Notes: generated from the sequence alone by a model not told the origin. 33,364 nucleotides of DNA from CAVPHV01 sp963704825 (GCA_963704825.1 CAVPHV010000015.1:1-33364), one strand, 5' to 3'. Shown: positions 1 to 9,168, counted from the first letter of the stretch. A program made the numbers and translations.

Positions 1-1419
1 TGCTTCGTCGCGGCTCCAGCCGAGCGCGTGCATCCCGGTGTCGACCACCAGTCGGCCCGCCCGCCACGAGTCGAACGAGAGGATGCCCATGCGCTCGAGG
101 TCGCCGCTGTAGAGACCCATTTCGTCGGCGAGGCGCTCGGTGTAGAGGCCCCACCCCTCCACGTAGGCCGTCACCAGAGCGTGTTTGCGGAACTCGGGGA
201 TGCCCTCGAGTTCCTGTGCGATGGCGATCTGGAGATGGTGGCCCGGATGGATTCGTGGAAGGCCAGCGCTTCAGACTCGTACCGGGTTCGGGTGGCTGGC
301 TCGGTGGTGTTGACGAAATAGGTGCCGGGCCTGCTGCGTGAACTGTGGGCGGGAGATAGAAAGGCCAGCGGTGCCTCTTCCGCCCCGGGCCCAGGGATCT
401 GGGCCATCACCAGTCGGTCTGTGGCAGGCGGCCGAACCAGCCGGAGATGGCGGTCCGGGCCCGGTCCATGGCGGCTTCGGCCGCGGCCACGATCTGTTCG
501 ACGGTCTCGAACCGCAACGCCGGATCGTTGCGGAGCTGTTGGTACATCATGGTCAGGTTGTCGGTGCCGAGGACCCGGCTGCGAGTTCGCGGTATTGGCC
601 GCGGAGCTGGGCGATTTCTTCGAGGCCGATGTTGTGGATGTCGAGCGGTGCCAGGTCGAGCGACGTGTGGCGGCGGATGGCGCCTGCGTACGCCTCGCCG
701 CCGTCGGGAAGCCACACGAGTCCGGTGCGCTCCGGTGGGCGGGACTTCTCCAATACCTCGCTCCACAGTGTGTCGCGGTAGGCGGCGTAGCCGGGCCGCA
801 CCGATTCGACAACCTGCGCCGCGAGCTGGTCCCGCCATGCCGCGGTTTGGTCGTCGGTGAAGTCCTGCGGGGGAGTGAGGTTGATGAACGGATCGGTGGT
901 GAGGCCACTATTGAGGTAGTCGTCGATCTGGGCAATGGTCTTCTGGACGGAGATGGCCGGCGGGGTCCGGTCCCGGGCGATGCCTTGGCGCAGCCGCTTG
1001 AGCGCCTGGTCGAATGTGGTGCCGAGCCGCGACCATTTGGTGACGACGGCATCTGCGACCTGTGCATCGGGGACGGTGATCTGGCCGACCAACTGCAGCA
1101 GTTCAACGTGGAGTCCACTCGACGGGTCGACGGCGAACTCTGCGAAGCGCGATCGCAGCTCAGTGGCGGCACCGGTGGCCTCCTCCATCATGACGGCCCT
1201 GGTCACCTGTTCATCGGCGGTGAGGGTTGCCGGGTCGATTGCTTCGGCCGCGGCCGCAACCGCATCGAGCCGCTCGATGAATTCGTCCTCGGCAGCTCGG
1301 GTCAGGTCCTCCATCTCGGCGGCACGTCGATAGTCGCCGATGAAGAGCCCGGTGGTTGGGCTGCGCTCCAGTTCGAGTTCCCAGTACTCGTCGGCGAGTC
1401 TCGCCAGCTCCTCATTCAT
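1..1419 (-). pseudogene. DUF885-family protein, frameshifted and cut by the window edge
   Basis: This is a homologue of the intact DUF885 gene at 2455-4119, beginning MNEELARLADEYWELELE at an ATG whose complement is 1417-1419. The first ~280 residues read in one frame down to about position 575. Homology then jumps frame at about 575 (segment VLGTDNLTMMYQQLRNDP), again near 410 just after GRLPQTD (a TGA interrupts), and again near 250 immediately after the HE of the zinc motif. Further downstream homology to the paralogue continues in a different frame to the window edge. Three separate frame changes in about 1.1 kb make a single functional product unlikely unless the sequence contains indel errors. 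DUF885 proteins are predicted zinc metallohydrolases; this copy and the intact one look like a tandem duplication separated by a lipoprotein gene. Confidence 0.8.
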
Positions 1420-1493
1420 GCTCGGTCCACCCCTCGTTGACTCCGCGCCCAAGTATCCCTGATCTAGGCGGCGAGCGCATCTGGGGGCGTTGG

Positions 1494-2383
1494 CTAGTTG
1501 CTGGCCGGGGCGATCGTGCCGGTGACGTGCAAGTCGCAGAGGTGCATTGGCCTCGTTCCTCTCTGAATTCGAAGTCGACCTCGTGCGTCTCGATACCGAG
1601 ATCGTCCAGTGGCATCGACCAGACGACGCATCCCGAGTGCTCGTCGTCGGTCTCGAGTAGTCGGGGGACCCTCTCCTTCCTTTGCGGTTGGCCACCAACT
1701 GTCGAACCAGTACTCCTTCTGCTGTTCGCCTTGGTCGGCGATGCCGGCGGCAACCTTGCCCGGATCCCACTCCAAGCCCCAGGCGGACCAGTAGTCCCAG
1801 GGAGTGTTCTCGCGTGGGTCGGCCATCTCGACGGCTGCCGGTAGGCGGTGGACCAGCCAGAACTCGTGAGGCGGGTCTCCAGCCGCACCGCCGCCCCCAG
1901 GTGCCACACGCTCGGTCGATGGTCGTCGGGTTCCCGAAGCATCCGGGTCGCGCCTCCGAACACTGCCGAACCCGCCGGAATATCGAAGTCGGCGGGTTCG
2001 GTGCCGGTCCACGAGTCAATCAGTTCGACGGCAACGTAGTCGTAGTCGTAGATCCACCAGTTGAGCGTGCCGGCGGCATCTGGTTCGACGAACTCCGCTT
2101 CTTCGATCGTGGCATTGAGGCGATAGGTCACCTCGAACCCGTAGGTGGTGTCCGGCAGCTCTTGCGGGAACCCGACGTGGTAAACGGAGCTGTAGTCCTC
2201 CAAGTACGCAACGTCGAGCGACACGTTGTACGTGGGCGGCCCGGGCTCGGTAGTGGTCGTGGTCTCCGACGCCGCGGTCGTGGCGGCCGCTTGTGCGCTT
2301 TCGCCGACCGTACTCGGTTCTCCGCAGGCGGCAGCCCCAAGCGCTACGGCCATCATCGCCGCCACCATCACACGCATCCGCAT
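1494..2383 (-). pseudogene. Secreted lipoprotein, frameshifted
   Basis: The start is the ATG with complement 2381-2383, preceded by a good GGGAGG ribosome-binding site. The N-terminus MRMRVMVAAMMAVALGAAAC is a lipoprotein signal with its lipobox cysteine at residue 20, followed by a Thr-rich linker (TTTTTEPG). The mature part starts as a beta-rich domain (YNVSLDVAYLEDYSSVYHVG). The frame changes near 1868 (continuing PHEFWLVHRLPAAVEMADP), again near 1655 (continuing LLETDDEHSGCVVWSMPLDD) and again near 1545 (ending HLCDLHVTGTIAPASN and a stop at 1494). The family was not recognised. It lies between two DUF885 paralogues on the same strand. Like its downstream neighbour it is broken several times, which raises the question of local sequence error. 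Confidence 0.65.
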
Positions 2384-2454
2384 GCTCGCCTCCCACGCGA
2401 TCGCTACGGCTGTGACGTTCGCTGCGGCCCGTGAGGTTCCCTCCGGCGGCTCGG

Positions 2455-4119
2455 CTACGCGGCGCCCGACCACTCCCTGACCATGCGGCCCAGCGTCTCG
2501 AGCGGGACCATCCCCGAGCCGAGCACGGTGTCATGGAAGCCCTTGATGTCGAAGTTGGGGCCCATCGCGGCTTCGGCGGCGGCCCGCAGTTCCAGGATCT
2601 CGAGCCGGCCGATCATGTAGGCCAGGGCCTGGCCGGGCATCCCGATGTAGCGGTCGACCTCGCCCTCGATGGTCGCCATGCTGAGCGGCGAGTGGTCGGC
2701 GAAATACTGGATCGCCTCGTCCCGGCTCCAGCCGAGCGCATGCATGCCGGTGTCGACGACGAGGCGGCCGGCCCGCAGCGAGTCGGCGGACAGCATGCCC
2801 ATCCGCTCCAGGTCACTGGTGAACAACCCCATCTCGTCGGCCAGGCGTTCGGTGTAGAGCCCCCAACCCTCGGCGTACGCCGTGACACCTTCGTGCTTGC
2901 GGAACTCGGGGATCCCCTCGAGTTCCTGGGCGATGGCGAGTTGCAGGTGGTGACCCGGGATGCCCTCGTGAAACGCCATCGACTCGATCTCGTGGCGACC
3001 CCAGGCTGTTGGGTCCGAGGTGTTGACGAAGAAGGTCCCCGGGCGCGAGCCGTCGGTGGCGGGTGGGAAGTAGAAGGCCAGCGGTCCCGACGGGGTCTCC
3101 GAGACGAGGCAATCGGTCTGGGGGAGCCGCCCGAACCAGTCGCCCATTGCGGCCTTGGCCTTGCCCATCGCCGCCTCGGAGGCGGCGACGATTTCGGGGC
3201 CGTTGTCGAAGTGCAGCTCGGGATCGTCGCGCAACCGGGCGTAGATCTCGGTGAGGTCGCCGGTGCCGAGCACGGCCTGGCCGAGCACCCGGTACTCCTC
3301 ATCGAGGCGGGCGATTTGCTGGCGCCCGATCTCGTGGATCTCGCGGGGGTCCATCGGCAGCGAGGTGTGGCGGTAGACGTAGCGGGCATAGGTGGCTTCG
3401 CCGTCGGGGAGCCAGTAGAGGCCGGGCTTGTCGACGGGGCGGGCGGCGGGGCGCACTTCGTCGGCGATCACGTCGCGGTAGCGCTGGTAGGCGGGCCGGA
3501 TCGATTCGATGATGGCGTCGAGCAGCTGGTCCTTCCACTTCGCGACGGCGGCGGCGTCGAAAGCGGCGGGGGCGCGGACGTTGAGCAGCACGTCTTCGGC
3601 AGGGGAGGAGTCGAGGTAGGCGTCGAGCTGTGCAACGGTCTTGTCGACCATCAGATCCGTCGGGGTCCGCCCGGCGGCGACGCCTTCGCGGAGCCGCTCG
3701 GCCATCTGGTCGAAGAACGGGCCCAGGGCGCGGAATTTGGCGACCAATGCTTCAGCATGCTCCGGCAACTCGATGGGGAGCTGCGGCACGATCACCGGCA
3801 GCATCGCCTGGAAGCCCACCGCCGGGTTGACGGCAAGTTCGGCCGGTCGGGTCTCTTCGGTCTCGGCTTCGGTGCGGCAGGTGAAGATGAGCACTTCGCG
3901 GGTGATTCGTTCGTCTGGGGTGAGCCATGCGGGATCGATCGCTTCGGCGGCATCGGCAAAGGCACGCAGGCGTCCAATGTGGGCGTCCTCAGCGGAACGT
4001 GAGGCGTCCTCCATGCGGTCGTCGTAGCGGTGGTCCCCCAGCATCAACGCGGTAGTGGGGCCGACCTCGAGGCTGTACTCCCAGTACTGCTCACTCAGCC
4101 GTTGCAGTTCCTCGTTCAC
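2455..4119 (-). CDS. DUF885 domain protein, predicted zinc metallohydrolase
   Basis: Intact 554-residue protein starting at a GTG (complement 4117-4119) with GGAGA just upstream; the start MNEELQRLSEQYWEYSLE aligns with the ATG start of the broken paralogue. The family signature is visible: an all-helical N-terminal half, then FFVNTSDPTAWGRHEIESM and the zinc motif HEGIPGHH at about residue 384, followed by EGWGLYTERLADEMG, whose glutamate is the expected third zinc ligand. There is no signal peptide, so it should be cytoplasmic. DUF885 proteins are known as putative peptidases or amidohydrolases with gluzincin-like motifs; the substrate cannot be told from sequence. It ends RMVREWSGAA. The length is typical of the family. 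It is the working copy of a tandem pair. Confidence 0.9.
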   Translation of the reverse strand: MNEELQRLSEQYWEYSLEVGPTTALMLGDHRYDDRMEDASRSAEDAHIGRLRAFADAAEAIDPAWLTPDERITREVLIFTCRTEAETEETRPAELAVNPAVGFQAMLPVIVPQLPIELPEHAEALVAKFRALGPFFDQMAERLREGVAAGRTPTDLMVDKTVAQLDAYLDSSPAEDVLLNVRAPAAFDAAAVAKWKDQLLDAIIESIRPAYQRYRDVIADEVRPAARPVDKPGLYWLPDGEATYARYVYRHTSLPMDPREIHEIGRQQIARLDEEYRVLGQAVLGTGDLTEIYARLRDDPELHFDNGPEIVAASEAAMGKAKAAMGDWFGRLPQTDCLVSETPSGPLAFYFPPATDGSRPGTFFVNTSDPTAWGRHEIESMAFHEGIPGHHLQLAIAQELEGIPEFRKHEGVTAYAEGWGLYTERLADEMGLFTSDLERMGMLSADSLRAGRLVVDTGMHALGWSRDEAIQYFADHSPLSMATIEGEVDRYIGMPGQALAYMIGRLEILELRAAAEAAMGPNFDIKGFHDTVLGSGMVPLETLGRMVREWSGAA

Positions 4120-4167
4120 AGAATCTCCGTTGCTCGTTGCAGCGCCGGAGGATACCCGGGCGGGAGA

Positions 4168-4980
4168 TCACCATTCGCAGCCGACCTCGTTCTCGACGAG
4201 GGGCCGGGCCAGGATGCGGTACGAGACACCTTGGTAGTCCCAGAACGTCATCTGGTCGGCGTCGGCGAAGACGGCGAGCGCAGTTGTGGCGTCATCGCCC
4301 TCGAGGACCGTGCACGAAACGCCGAGGTCGGCGACCTCGGGGAGGTCGGCGGGACTGGCCGCCAGCGGCCACGGCTCGAGCGTGGCGCCGGGCTCGTCGT
4401 CATCGACAAAGCTCAGAGTGGCAAGTACCTGGACCCGATCGGCGAGGTATTCGCCGGCTGAGGGCGACTCGACACTGAGCACGTCGAGGGTGTCGAACAG
4501 GGTGCCCATTGCGGCGGCCTGCGGATCGGAATTCTCAACGATGCCGAGGGCATAGACGGCGTAGCGGTGAGTGCCGTTCTCGTCGTAGTAGTAGGCGACG
4601 GCGTCGGAAGCGTCGGCAACCGTGGCAGATGCCTCGCTGTTGTATTCGTCGTCGATGGAGGGGAGGCCGATGTCGTCAACGATCGCCAGTACGTCGGCCA
4701 TAGCGGCGTCTCCGATGTTGACCTGCTGCATCGAGGGAAGCATGGGTCCGGGGAAGATGGCCGGCTGCGGGCCTTGGGACAGGAGGCGGCCGTCGGCGTA
4801 GAGAGTGTGCTGGGGCATTTGGTTGAGGACGAACTCGACCGGGGCAAATCCACCCTCGTAGGCGGTCTGGAGGATGATGGTGTCTCCGTTGTCGGGCAGC
4901 GTCGCGGTCGTGTCTTCGTCGCTGCCACAGGCAACGGCGAGCAATCCAAGTGCGGCGGTCAAGGCGATGAGTTTTCGCAT
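4168..4980 (-). CDS. Putative lipoprotein of unknown function
   Basis: This 270-residue protein starts at the ATG with complement 4978-4980. A longer in-frame extension exists upstream but it lacks a signal and would run into the divergent oxidoreductase gene. The N-terminus MRKLIALTAALGLLAVAC is a classic lipoprotein signal peptide with the lipobox cysteine at residue 18. The mature region begins GSDEDTTATLPDNGDTIILQ and continues as a soluble domain (EGGFAPVEFVLNQMPQHTLYADGRLLSQGPQ) with two further cysteines near the C-terminus (GVSCTVLEGDD and ENEVGCEW), which could form a disulfide outside the membrane. I did not recognise the family. It is divergent from the gene at 5045, with about 64 bp between the starts. 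Confidence 0.8.
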   Translation of the reverse strand: MRKLIALTAALGLLAVACGSDEDTTATLPDNGDTIILQTAYEGGFAPVEFVLNQMPQHTLYADGRLLSQGPQPAIFPGPMLPSMQQVNIGDAAMADVLAIVDDIGLPSIDDEYNSEASATVADASDAVAYYYDENGTHRYAVYALGIVENSDPQAAAMGTLFDTLDVLSVESPSAGEYLADRVQVLATLSFVDDDEPGATLEPWPLAASPADLPEVADLGVSCTVLEGDDATTALAVFADADQMTFWDYQGVSYRILARPLVENEVGCEW

Positions 4981-5044
4981 GGGGATATGACGGTAGGAGA
5001 CGCCGGGCTGGTTCCGGTGACATCGAACGCAATATGCTGGCCCG

Positions 5045-6028
5045 ATGGATGCCACTACACCTTTGCGTTGGGGAATCATGGGCACCGGCGATATTGCCGG
5101 GACGATGACGGAGACCTTGCAGAGCGTCGGCTCACCGGTGGTGGCCGTCGGCTCCGGGTCGGCGGAGCGGGCCCAGGCCTTTGCGGCACGGTACGGAATA
5201 TCGCACGCCGTCGGCTCCCACCAGGCGGTGGCCGAGCGCGACGACGTCGACATCGTGTACGTCGCCACCACACACGACCGGCACTACCAAAACGTGCTGG
5301 ACGCGGTGGCCGGCGGCAAGGCCGTGCTGTGTGAGAAGGCGCTGGCGCTCAATACCCGGGAGGCAGTCGAGATGTATGGCGCGGCCGCCGACGCCGGGGT
5401 GTTGCTGATGGAGGCGATGTGGATGCGGTTCTGTCCGTTCATCGCCACGCTTGACGAACTCATCGCCGGCGGAGCCATCGGCGAGGCGACCGACGTGGAG
5501 GTCTTCTTTGGGTATGTGCCTCCGCAGAGCCGACGGTGGACCAATCGAAGGCTCGGAGGTGGATCACTGCTCGACCTCGGGGTCTACTCGCTCAGCCTGG
5601 TGCACCACGTGCTCGGGTCGCCGCAGAGCTTTGAGGCGATGGCGCAACTCGATGGCGGGGTCGACGTGGACGTGCGGGTGATCTCGCACCACGAAGGTGA
5701 GGCATCGGCCACCGCGGGGGCAACGTTCCTCGCCGATCCGACCAACGAAGCCATCGTCAGCGGGCGAGAAGGCCGGCTTCGGATCCACGCCCCGTTCCAT
5801 CACTCGGCGAAGATCACGTTGGAGCGTCAGGGCGATGTGGTCGCGACCTACGACACGAGCTTCGCCGGCCACGGGTTCCGGTTCGAGGTGGCTGAGATGG
5901 AGCGCTGTGTGGCGGCCGGCCTGACCGAGAGTCCGCTGCGCCCCCCGGCCGACACGCTGGCCGTGATGGAGTGGATGGACGCCATCCGAGCGAGGATCGG
6001 GGTGGTCTTCCCCGGAGAGGCCGGCTAA
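5045..6028 (+). CDS. Gfo/Idh/MocA-family NAD(P)-dependent oxidoreductase
   Basis: Intact 327-residue protein. The N-terminal Rossmann fold carries the dinucleotide motif GIMGTGDIAG (residues ~10-19). The family's EKP-type motif appears as CEKALALN at about residue 96, in which the usual proline is alanine but the catalytic lysine is kept. The C-terminal alpha/beta domain includes GGGSLLDLGVYSLSLVHHVLG, typical of dehydrogenases acting on sugars, inositols or trans-dihydrodiols. The start ATG at 5045 reads MDATTPLRWG. The gene is alone on its strand and ends just before a large nested palindrome. The exact substrate is unknown. Family assignment is secure. Confidence 0.92.
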   Translation: MDATTPLRWGIMGTGDIAGTMTETLQSVGSPVVAVGSGSAERAQAFAARYGISHAVGSHQAVAERDDVDIVYVATTHDRHYQNVLDAVAGGKAVLCEKALALNTREAVEMYGAAADAGVLLMEAMWMRFCPFIATLDELIAGGAIGEATDVEVFFGYVPPQSRRWTNRRLGGGSLLDLGVYSLSLVHHVLGSPQSFEAMAQLDGGVDVDVRVISHHEGEASATAGATFLADPTNEAIVSGREGRLRIHAPFHHSAKITLERQGDVVATYDTSFAGHGFRFEVAEMERCVAAGLTESPLRPPADTLAVMEWMDAIRARIGVVFPGEAG

Positions 6029-6030
6029 CG

Positions 6031-6084
6031 AGGGTTTTGGCGGATACCAGCGCAACATGTTGCGCCATTGTCCGCCAAAACCCT
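6031..6084. terminator. Nested perfect palindrome after the oxidoreductase gene
   Basis: The outer arms AGGGTTTTGGCGGA (6031-6044) and TCCGCCAAAACCCT (6071-6084) are perfect inverted complements. Between them lies a second perfect palindrome, GCGCAACATGTTGCGC (6050-6065). The structure begins two bases after the stop codon, so a terminator role is natural, but there is no T-run and the double stem is larger than most intrinsic terminators. Either strand would fold. Confidence 0.6.
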
Positions 6085-6151
6085 GTTGGCTTTCGGAAGG
6101 TTCGAGGCGGGACTACCGTTGTGGCCCGCACGCCCGAACTGCGCGATGCAG

Positions 6152-6258
<107 letters not shown>

Positions 6259-7398
6259 TCATCTTCCGCCGAGTTCGATGCCGTGTGATCGGTCTCTGGG
6301 CCGCGGTGGGGCCGCGAGACTTCGAGCCCGGATGTCAGCGAGCCGTCTGACGAGGTCGTCGACGTCGGATGGGAACAGGTGGGTGTAGCGGTCCATGGTC
6401 ACCGTGATGGACGAGTGCCCGAGGTGGACCTGGACGGCTTTGGGGTTGGCGCCGGCTGCGGCGAGGAGGCTGGCGCAGGTGTGTCTGAGGTCGTGGATTC
6501 TCAGGTCCTCAGGCAGCCCTGTTTCCTCGACGGCCTGGTACCAGACCTGCCGTCGGAAGTTGCTGTTGCGCAGCGGGGCACCGTTGGGTGAGGTGAACAC
6601 GAGAGCTTCGGGATCGTCGGGGACGTGGCGGGCGAGGTGCGTAGCAAGTCGGTCGCGGAGGAATCGAGGGATGGCCACCATGCGGCTGCGATGGTTCTTG
6701 GTCGCACCGAAATACAGTTGACCCTCGACGTCGGCGAGCGATTCGGCGACCTCGATGCGACAGCGGACCAGGTCGCATCGTTTGCGTCTGAGGGCTGCTG
6801 CTTCACCCCAGCGGAGTCCGCCGTAGGCGAGCAGATAGACGAGGGCGCCGTAGGGTTCCCGGATCGTGTCGGCGAGGCCGTCGACTTGGTCGGCGTCGAG
6901 GAACAACATCTCCGGTTCAGGAAGTCGCGGAGTGCTCGTCCCGTCGACCGGGTTGGATGGGAGGTAGCCGGCGTCGACGGCGAGGGTGAGCATGCTGTTG
7001 AGTACCTGGCGGGCCTGGCGTATCCCGGAGGGTCCGAGGCCGGATGCCTGCAGGTCGGTGATCCATTCTTCGACGGCCATTCGGTCGACATGTCGCAGCT
7101 GGTACCCACCGAATGCGGGGATGACATGGGCCTGGAGGTTCGATCGGTAGCCGGCCAAGGTCTTGGGTTTGAGATGCGACTTGGTTCGAACCCACCGTTC
7201 AGACCATTCCTCCACAGCGATCTTTGAGAGGCGGGGGTCGGTCCAGTCGCCGCGGATGAGGTCGGCTTGGACGGTGGCCATGAACCGGTCGGCGTCCGCC
7301 TTGCGGGCGAAGCTCCTCGACCGTTCCCGGCCCAGCGGATCGCGGTAGCGGACCCGCCACGGTTTGCGGCGATCGGGCCGTTTCTCGATGTGGGCCAT
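6259..7398 (-). CDS. Tyrosine-type site-specific integrase
   Basis: Intact 379-residue integrase. It has an N-terminal arm-binding region rich in basic and aromatic residues (MAHIEKRPDRRKPWRVRYRD), a SAM-like core-binding domain (about residues 60-150), and a catalytic domain with all expected residues: Arg in GLRWGEA (~196), Lys in TKNHRSRMV (~234), HDLRH (~302-305), LGHSS (~328) and the nucleophile in MDRYTHLF (~338). It recombines attP with the tRNA-Arg attB by a covalent 3'-phosphotyrosine mechanism. The stop codon directly abuts the tRNA terminator, the usual orientation for an element integrated in a tRNA. It is the only full-length integrase in the window and could act on all of the att copies listed here. 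Confidence 0.96.
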   Translation of the reverse strand: MAHIEKRPDRRKPWRVRYRDPLGRERSRSFARKADADRFMATVQADLIRGDWTDPRLSKIAVEEWSERWVRTKSHLKPKTLAGYRSNLQAHVIPAFGGYQLRHVDRMAVEEWITDLQASGLGPSGIRQARQVLNSMLTLAVDAGYLPSNPVDGTSTPRLPEPEMLFLDADQVDGLADTIREPYGALVYLLAYGGLRWGEAAALRRKRCDLVRCRIEVAESLADVEGQLYFGATKNHRSRMVAIPRFLRDRLATHLARHVPDDPEALVFTSPNGAPLRNSNFRRQVWYQAVEETGLPEDLRIHDLRHTCASLLAAAGANPKAVQVHLGHSSITVTMDRYTHLFPSDVDDLVRRLADIRARSLAAPPRPRDRSHGIELGGR

Positions 7399-7775
7399 GC
7401 GCTGAATCCACTCGGTGGGCTACAGGCCGGTTTCGGCCACCGTCGAGGATGCGATGGCACCCTGTCATCCTGATGCCATTTTGTTGCCATTCACCCTGGT
7501 TCGCCTGGTCAGGGTGCTTCCTCCGGAACCTGTCAGATCACCGATGCAGACGTCGACAACTCGCGCTGACAGGGTGCTCGACACTCTGCTGACAGGGTCA
7601 AGGGGTCTTCTGGCGGCTATGGAACCAGTGACCGACCTCGAGCTGGTGCGGACGGCCGGTTCACACCAGCGGAAACATGCCCGCCGTCGGCAGCTTGGTC
7701 GGCGGCTGTTGCAATGGCGTTCGACGTCCCGGAACTCGTGCTGCCCAAGCTCATTCAGACGTTCAAGGAGAGGAC
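7399..7775. promoter_or_regulatory. Integrase upstream region with recurring GCACCCTGTCA motifs
   Basis: No convincing gene over 60 codons is present. The 11-mer GCACCCTGTCA occurs at 7457-7467, in inverse orientation as TGACAGGGTGC at 7567-7577, as the shorter TGACAGGGT at 7590-7598 and as the variant GGTCAGGGTGC at 7507-7517; another perfect copy lies at 7927-7937. Several spaced copies just upstream of the integrase start suggest binding sites for a directionality factor, for the integrase arm domain, or for a repressor of the integrase promoter. The assignment is inference. Confidence 0.5.
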
Positions 7776-7838
7776 ATGACCTCGACGAACTCCTACGACC
7801 GGCTACCCGGACAGACAAGCAAGTTCAGATGCACGTGA
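7714..7838 (+). CDS. Two tiny overlapping reading frames with an excellent ribosome-binding site
   Basis: A 21-codon frame (7714-7779, MAFDVPELVLPKLIQTFKER then T) ends in an ATGA overlap with a 20-codon frame (7776-7838, MTSTNSYDRLPGQTSKFRCT). The second is preceded by AAGGAG at 7765-7770 at ideal spacing. The pair sits upstream of the RHH/SEC-C gene in a region otherwise empty of genes. They could be leader peptides, a micro-protein, or the decayed end of an excisionase. No family was recognised, and translation is supported only by the Shine-Dalgarno sequence. Confidence 0.3.
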
Positions 7839-7968
7839 CGCATGGCGTACAGCAGAACCGCGCTTTCGAGGTCATGGACCGAGCCACGTCACGCGCGGAT
7901 CCGATCGCACACGGGCATCGCGCACAGCACCCTGTCAACACCACACGCACATGCAACAAGTTGCGGGG

Positions 7969-7984
7969 TGTCTACATGTAGACA
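7969..7984. promoter_or_regulatory. Perfect 16-bp palindrome, probable operator of the RHH/SEC-C gene
   Basis: TGTCTACATGTAGACA is fully self-complementary and ends 12 bases before the ATG at 7997, just ahead of the GGAGG ribosome-binding site. The next gene begins with a ribbon-helix-helix-like segment. Palindromic operators just upstream of RHH genes are the usual autoregulatory arrangement. Confidence 0.6.
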
Positions 7985-7996
7985 TCGGAGGTCGTG

Positions 7997-8503
7997 ATGG
8001 ATCTCGACCGTGGCGTGCTCGCCAGGATCGACCGGCGACTCCTGGCCGGGCTCGACCGGGACGAGCGTTTCCAGATGGTGCGTGTGCCGGTGACGCCTGC
8101 GAAGTGGTCGACCTGGAAGCGCTACTGCGACGCCGCCGGGATCTCGATGGGCCGAGCCATAGCGGGGCTCATCGATCACGAGCTGGCCTCCATGTTCGGC
8201 GACTCGAGCGGCGGCGCAGGGTCGACGTTTAAGAAGCAGGCGCAGCAGCGACTGGCGGACCGTGAGGCAGCGCTCGCCAAGCGAGGGAGCGAGCTCAGCG
8301 CAGCCGAGGAGCGGGTGCGCCGGTGGAGCGAGCATCTCCGAGGGCGCGAGCACGAGATCGAGGTCCGTGAGTGGCGTGTGGAGGCAGCGACGAAACTGCC
8401 GTCTCATCCCGCCGGTGCCCGCACCAAGACCGGTCGCAACGAACGCTGCCCGTGTGGGTCGGGCCTCAAGTACAAGCACTGCCACGGCCTGCCCGGTCGA
8501 TGA
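7997..8503 (+). CDS. RHH-like, coiled-coil, SEC-C zinc-motif protein
   Basis: The start is the ATG at 7997, five bases after GGAGG (7987-7991); a GTG three bases earlier is too close to it. The 168-residue product has three visible parts. Residues ~25-62 (RFQMVRVPVTPAKWSTWKRY, then CDAAGISMGRAIAGLIDHEL) look like a ribbon-helix-helix fold: one beta strand followed by two helices. Residues ~80-130 are a charged heptad-rich coiled coil (RLADREAALAKRGSELSAAE). The last 20 residues, GRNERCPCGSGLKYKHCHG, are a canonical SEC-C motif with zinc ligands C-x-C...H-C/H. SEC-C motifs occur at the end of SecA and in many stand-alone proteins. This combination on an integrative element suggests a DNA-binding regulator or partition-like protein. 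The function is inferred only. Confidence 0.8.
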   Translation: MDLDRGVLARIDRRLLAGLDRDERFQMVRVPVTPAKWSTWKRYCDAAGISMGRAIAGLIDHELASMFGDSSGGAGSTFKKQAQQRLADREAALAKRGSELSAAEERVRRWSEHLRGREHEIEVREWRVEAATKLPSHPAGARTKTGRNERCPCGSGLKYKHCHGLPGR

Positions 8504-8652
8504 CACGGGGCCTGCCAGATATTGTCTTGCTAGCGCCGATTGCCGGTTCCCGCGCTGTCAAGGGTGTGCAATATCGCTCCGCGGCTGCGGTGATCTGCTC
8601 GCTTGAACGACGCTGCCCACCCCTATCGACACTGGCCTGCGAGGATCAGGCC

Positions 8653-9168
8653 ATGACGGTTGCGCAGAAACGTCGGGGCGGCTGGCTCTATCTGCTGATT
8701 GCCTTTTCCCCTGGTGTCGTCTTGGTTCTGTTCGTGGCCGGTGTGTGGTTGTTCTCAACGAACGAGTACAAGGTCCCTCCGTCGGGGGTTGTCGCCGTTC
8801 CTGCTGGTTTCGAGGTGGTCGGAGGTGACACCGACGGCGGCAGCGGCGGAACGACCATCCGATGGCTGTTCATCGAAGCCCCCGAAGGCCACGACGCCGA
8901 GAGCGGTATCGCCGAGCTGAAGGACGCAATGGCACGCGAGGGCTGGGAGCTTGCGAACTCGCCGCCAGAGTGCTGCATTCCGTCCTCGACCTACGGCCTG
9001 ATACGACGAGGCGACGAATGGGCCGGGTTCGAGTCGGCCCGATCGATCAGCGACTGGACATATGAGTTCCTCGATCTCGATCGCTTCGACAGACCCGACC
9101 GTGCGCTGATCGTCGTGGTCCTTGAATACGCGGACTGGGGTGTGGGACGGCGCCAGTTGTTCAACTGA
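8653..9168 (+). CDS. Small membrane-anchored protein of unknown function
   Basis: The 171-residue protein starts at an ATG at 8653 preceded by GAGGATCAGGCC. Residues ~10-32 (LYLLIAFSPGVVLVLFVAGV) form one transmembrane helix. The rest is a soluble, probably extracytoplasmic domain with a conserved-looking core (GIAELKDAMAREGWELANSP) and a Cys-Cys pair (PECCIPSS). Neighbouring genes are the SEC-C protein upstream and the GH25 lysozyme downstream on the same strand. No family was recognised. Confidence 0.7.
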   Translation: MTVAQKRRGGWLYLLIAFSPGVVLVLFVAGVWLFSTNEYKVPPSGVVAVPAGFEVVGGDTDGGSGGTTIRWLFIEAPEGHDAESGIAELKDAMAREGWELANSPPECCIPSSTYGLIRRGDEWAGFESARSISDWTYEFLDLDRFDRPDRALIVVVLEYADWGVGRRQLFN

